Shown: positions 41,831-43,168 of the stretch, one piece after another
How positions within the stretch are numbered: the first letter of the stretch is position 1
How the letters are laid out: every line of letters begins with the position of its first letter
Assembly: GCA_964405975.1 (NCBI GenBank)
Contig: CAYOPW010000017.1
Coordinates: 1 to 43,168, forward strand
DNA: 43,168 nt
Source of the DNA: Hyphomicrobium_A sp964405975
Lineage (GTDB): Bacteria; Pseudomonadota; Alphaproteobacteria; Rhizobiales; Hyphomicrobiaceae
Reading direction: 5' to 3'
Program-made: the position numbers and the translations under genes
Notes under the pieces: model-generated
What the model was told of the DNA's origin: nothing
Databases searched by the model: none
Seen by the model: only the letters and a program-made list of their open reading frames with translations

Positions 41831-43168
41831 ATGTCCTTTGGACCAACAATAAGCGGTGAGCGCTGGATGGCGCGCAAGGCCGCGCTTGGGTCCTGGGCTC
41901 ACGCGGCTTGGCTGAGTGCAAGGCGGCGGCTAGCGGTCCGCTGGATGCCGCTTGCTGCGGCGGTTGCCATTTTTGCGGTGCTTGTTGCGATCGGTCAGCT
42001 TGGTGGTGTGCCTGCAATCGCGGCAATTGTGTTGTTGCTGGCCGCAGCCGCGCTCTGGCCTCTCGATACCTCCGTCTTTGTCGATGCACTTGCCAGGTCG
42101 GCAGCACCAGCCGATCAAACTCCCGACCTCGACCGCAAGGGATGGCGTGCCGTTGTCGATGCGATTCCCACTGCGGCTCTTGCGCTCGATGGCGCAGGTT
42201 GTGTTGTGCATCATAACCGTCTCATTACCGAGCTGTTTCCCAAGATTCGTATTGGCCAACTGATGAGTCAGGTTACACGCAACCCCGATCTCATCGACGC
42301 AGTCGATCGGGCGTTGGCCTCCGATGATCGCGTCGATGTTGAACTTACCGAACGTGTTCCCGTCGAGCGGCGCATCTCTGCAACCGTTTCGCGCGTCGCG
42401 CGCACAGCGGCGCTTTCTTCACCGTATCTGCTTGTTACCTTCCGCGACCTCACGGAGCAGGACCGCCTAGCGCAGATGCGTGCTGACTTCATCGCCAATG
42501 CTAGTCACGAGTTGAGAACGCCGTTGGCGTCATTGCGCGGCTTCGTCGAGACGTTGCAGGGGCCGGCCCGCGAAGACCCGGACGCGCGCGACCGGTTCTT
42601 ATGGTTGATGGCGAGTCAGGCAGAGCGAATGACGCGGCTTATAGATGATCTGTTGTCACTAAGCCGCGTAGAGATGCGCGTCCACTTGCCGCCCCGCGGC
42701 ATCGTCGAGCTGAACGAAACAGCGGCCTATGTTTGCCAGTCACTTGAGCCGCTAACCGATGTGACCAAGGCGGAGATCACCCTTGAGCGCCAAGATGCTC
42801 CCGCCCGCATCCGCGGTGACCGGGAAGAAATCGTGCAGGTTATTCAGAACCTTGTGCTCAACGCCATCAAGTACGGCCGTGAGGACGGCAAGATCCAGGT
42901 GAGGGTCGGGCATCATTCGGCGAGGGGTTCGCAGCCTGCAAAAGTTTGGGTCAGCGTTAGCGATGATGGTCCTGGCATTGCGCCCGAACATTTGCCGCGT
43001 CTGACGGAGCGCTTTTATCGGGTTAACGTAGCCTCGAGCCGGGAAAAAGGCGGTACAGGGCTGGGCTTAGCCATCGTCAAACACATCCTGACTCGGCATC
43101 GCGGCGAGATGAAAATCGCGTCTAGGTTGGGGGCCGGTTCGACATTTAGCGTGCACTTTGATGAGCTT
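41831..43168 (+). CDS. phoR: Phosphate regulon-type sensor histidine kinase PhoR, partial at the right edge
   Basis: The frame from ATG 41831 stays open to the window end (~446 residues); the C-terminus is cut off. It starts with two membrane helices (VRWMPLAAAVAIFAVLVAIG; VPAIAAIVLLLAAAALWPL) and a PAS-like sensor segment (VVDAIPTAALALDGAGCVVHHN). The kinase core follows: H-box FIANASHELRTPLASLRGF, N-box VQNLVLNAIKYG-like (VIQNLVLNAIKYG), G1 VSDDGPGI and G2 GTGLGLAIVKH. The sequence is the PhoR pattern; a phoB or pst gene is not in view, so the name is by homology pattern. The next upstream in-frame stop is at 41810, so the start is well bounded. The 170-bp upstream gap shows no clear Pho box. 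Confidence 0.9.
   Translation, partial: MSFGPTISGERWMARKAALGSWAHAAWLSARRRLAVRWMPLAAAVAIFAVLVAIGQLGGVPAIAAIVLLLAAAALWPLDTSVFVDALARSAAPADQTPDLDRKGWRAVVDAIPTAALALDGAGCVVHHNRLITELFPKIRIGQLMSQVTRNPDLIDAVDRALASDDRVDVELTERVPVERRISATVSRVARTAALSSPYLLVTFRDLTEQDRLAQMRADFIANASHELRTPLASLRGFVETLQGPAREDPDARDRFLWLMASQAERMTRLIDDLLSLSRVEMRVHLPPRGIVELNETAAYVCQSLEPLTDVTKAEITLERQDAPARIRGDREEIVQVIQNLVLNAIKYGREDGKIQVRVGHHSARGSQPAKVWVSVSDDGPGIAPEHLPRLTERFYRVNVASSREKGGTGLGLAIVKHILTRHRGEMKIASRLGAGSTFSVHFDEL

Noticed and set aside
1..43168. tRNA, rRNA, CRISPR arrays, insertion sequences and transposases
   Set aside because: No cloverleaf, rRNA core, regularly spaced repeats or terminal inverted repeats with transposase were recognised by eye. 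A covariance-model scan was not possible here.

Overview
The window reads as a draft chromosomal scaffold from a methylotrophic alphaproteobacterium of the Hyphomicrobiaceae/Rhizobiales type (Hyphomicrobium- or Methyloceanibacter-like; the genus is inferred and cannot be proven from this window). The reasons are serine-cycle genes (malate thiokinase beta, malyl-CoA lyase, serine-glyoxylate aminotransferase, formate-tetrahydrofolate ligase), the alphaproteobacterial block ubiE / mutM / rpsT / dnaA, a RegB/RegA (ActS/ActR) redox pair next to an SCO protein, and GC-rich coding sequence with many GTG starts.

Layout. 1-2663 (minus): sgaA, mcl and the 5' end of mtkA, with a Rho-independent terminator between sgaA and mcl. 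3061-4701 (minus): a LuxR-type response regulator whose receiver has lost the phosphoacceptor Asp, then a CDF zinc exporter. 4920-7309: an EamA permease, a small unknown minus-strand gene with its own terminator, and a TerC-family membrane protein. 7476-9152: formate-THF ligase. 9347-13361: a four-gene operon of circularly permuted ATP-grasp, alpha-E protein, transglutaminase and the Anbu proteasome homologue. 13536-17785: UDP-glucose dehydrogenase, then fructose-1,6-bisphosphatase, phosphoribulokinase and ribulose-phosphate epimerase, i.e. Calvin-cycle type genes beside serine-cycle genes, with no RuBisCO visible. 17907-21426: a fibre/adhesin locus of phage or gene-transfer-agent character (DUF2793 plus collagen-like repeats, interrupted by a 100-N assembly gap), a second fibre-like protein and an XRE regulator.

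21644-33191 is the replication-initiation neighbourhood: ubiE, mutM, two paralogous membrane proteins, rpsT, a 640-bp non-coding stretch with degenerate DnaA-box-like words, a rhodanese, dnaA, dnaN, recF and gyrB. 33276-38000: a YgjP-type metallopeptidase, SCO/SenC divergent from regB, regA, and mmcB. 37964-40653: a Lon-related AAA_32 ATPase that stops before the protease domain, overlapping by 4 bp a Usp-like protein. 40782-end: PPK2 polyphosphate kinase divergent from a phoR-like kinase cut by the window end.

How it fits together: one-carbon units enter as formate through formate-THF ligase and pass through the serine cycle. FBPase, PRK and RPE could regenerate ribulose-1,5-bisphosphate if a RuBisCO lies elsewhere. 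RegBA is the classic redox switch for such pathways in related purple bacteria. The least explained pieces are the Asp-less response regulator, the Anbu operon, the fibre locus and the protease-less Lon ATPase/Usp pair. No tRNA, rRNA, CRISPR array, IS element or transposase was recognised.
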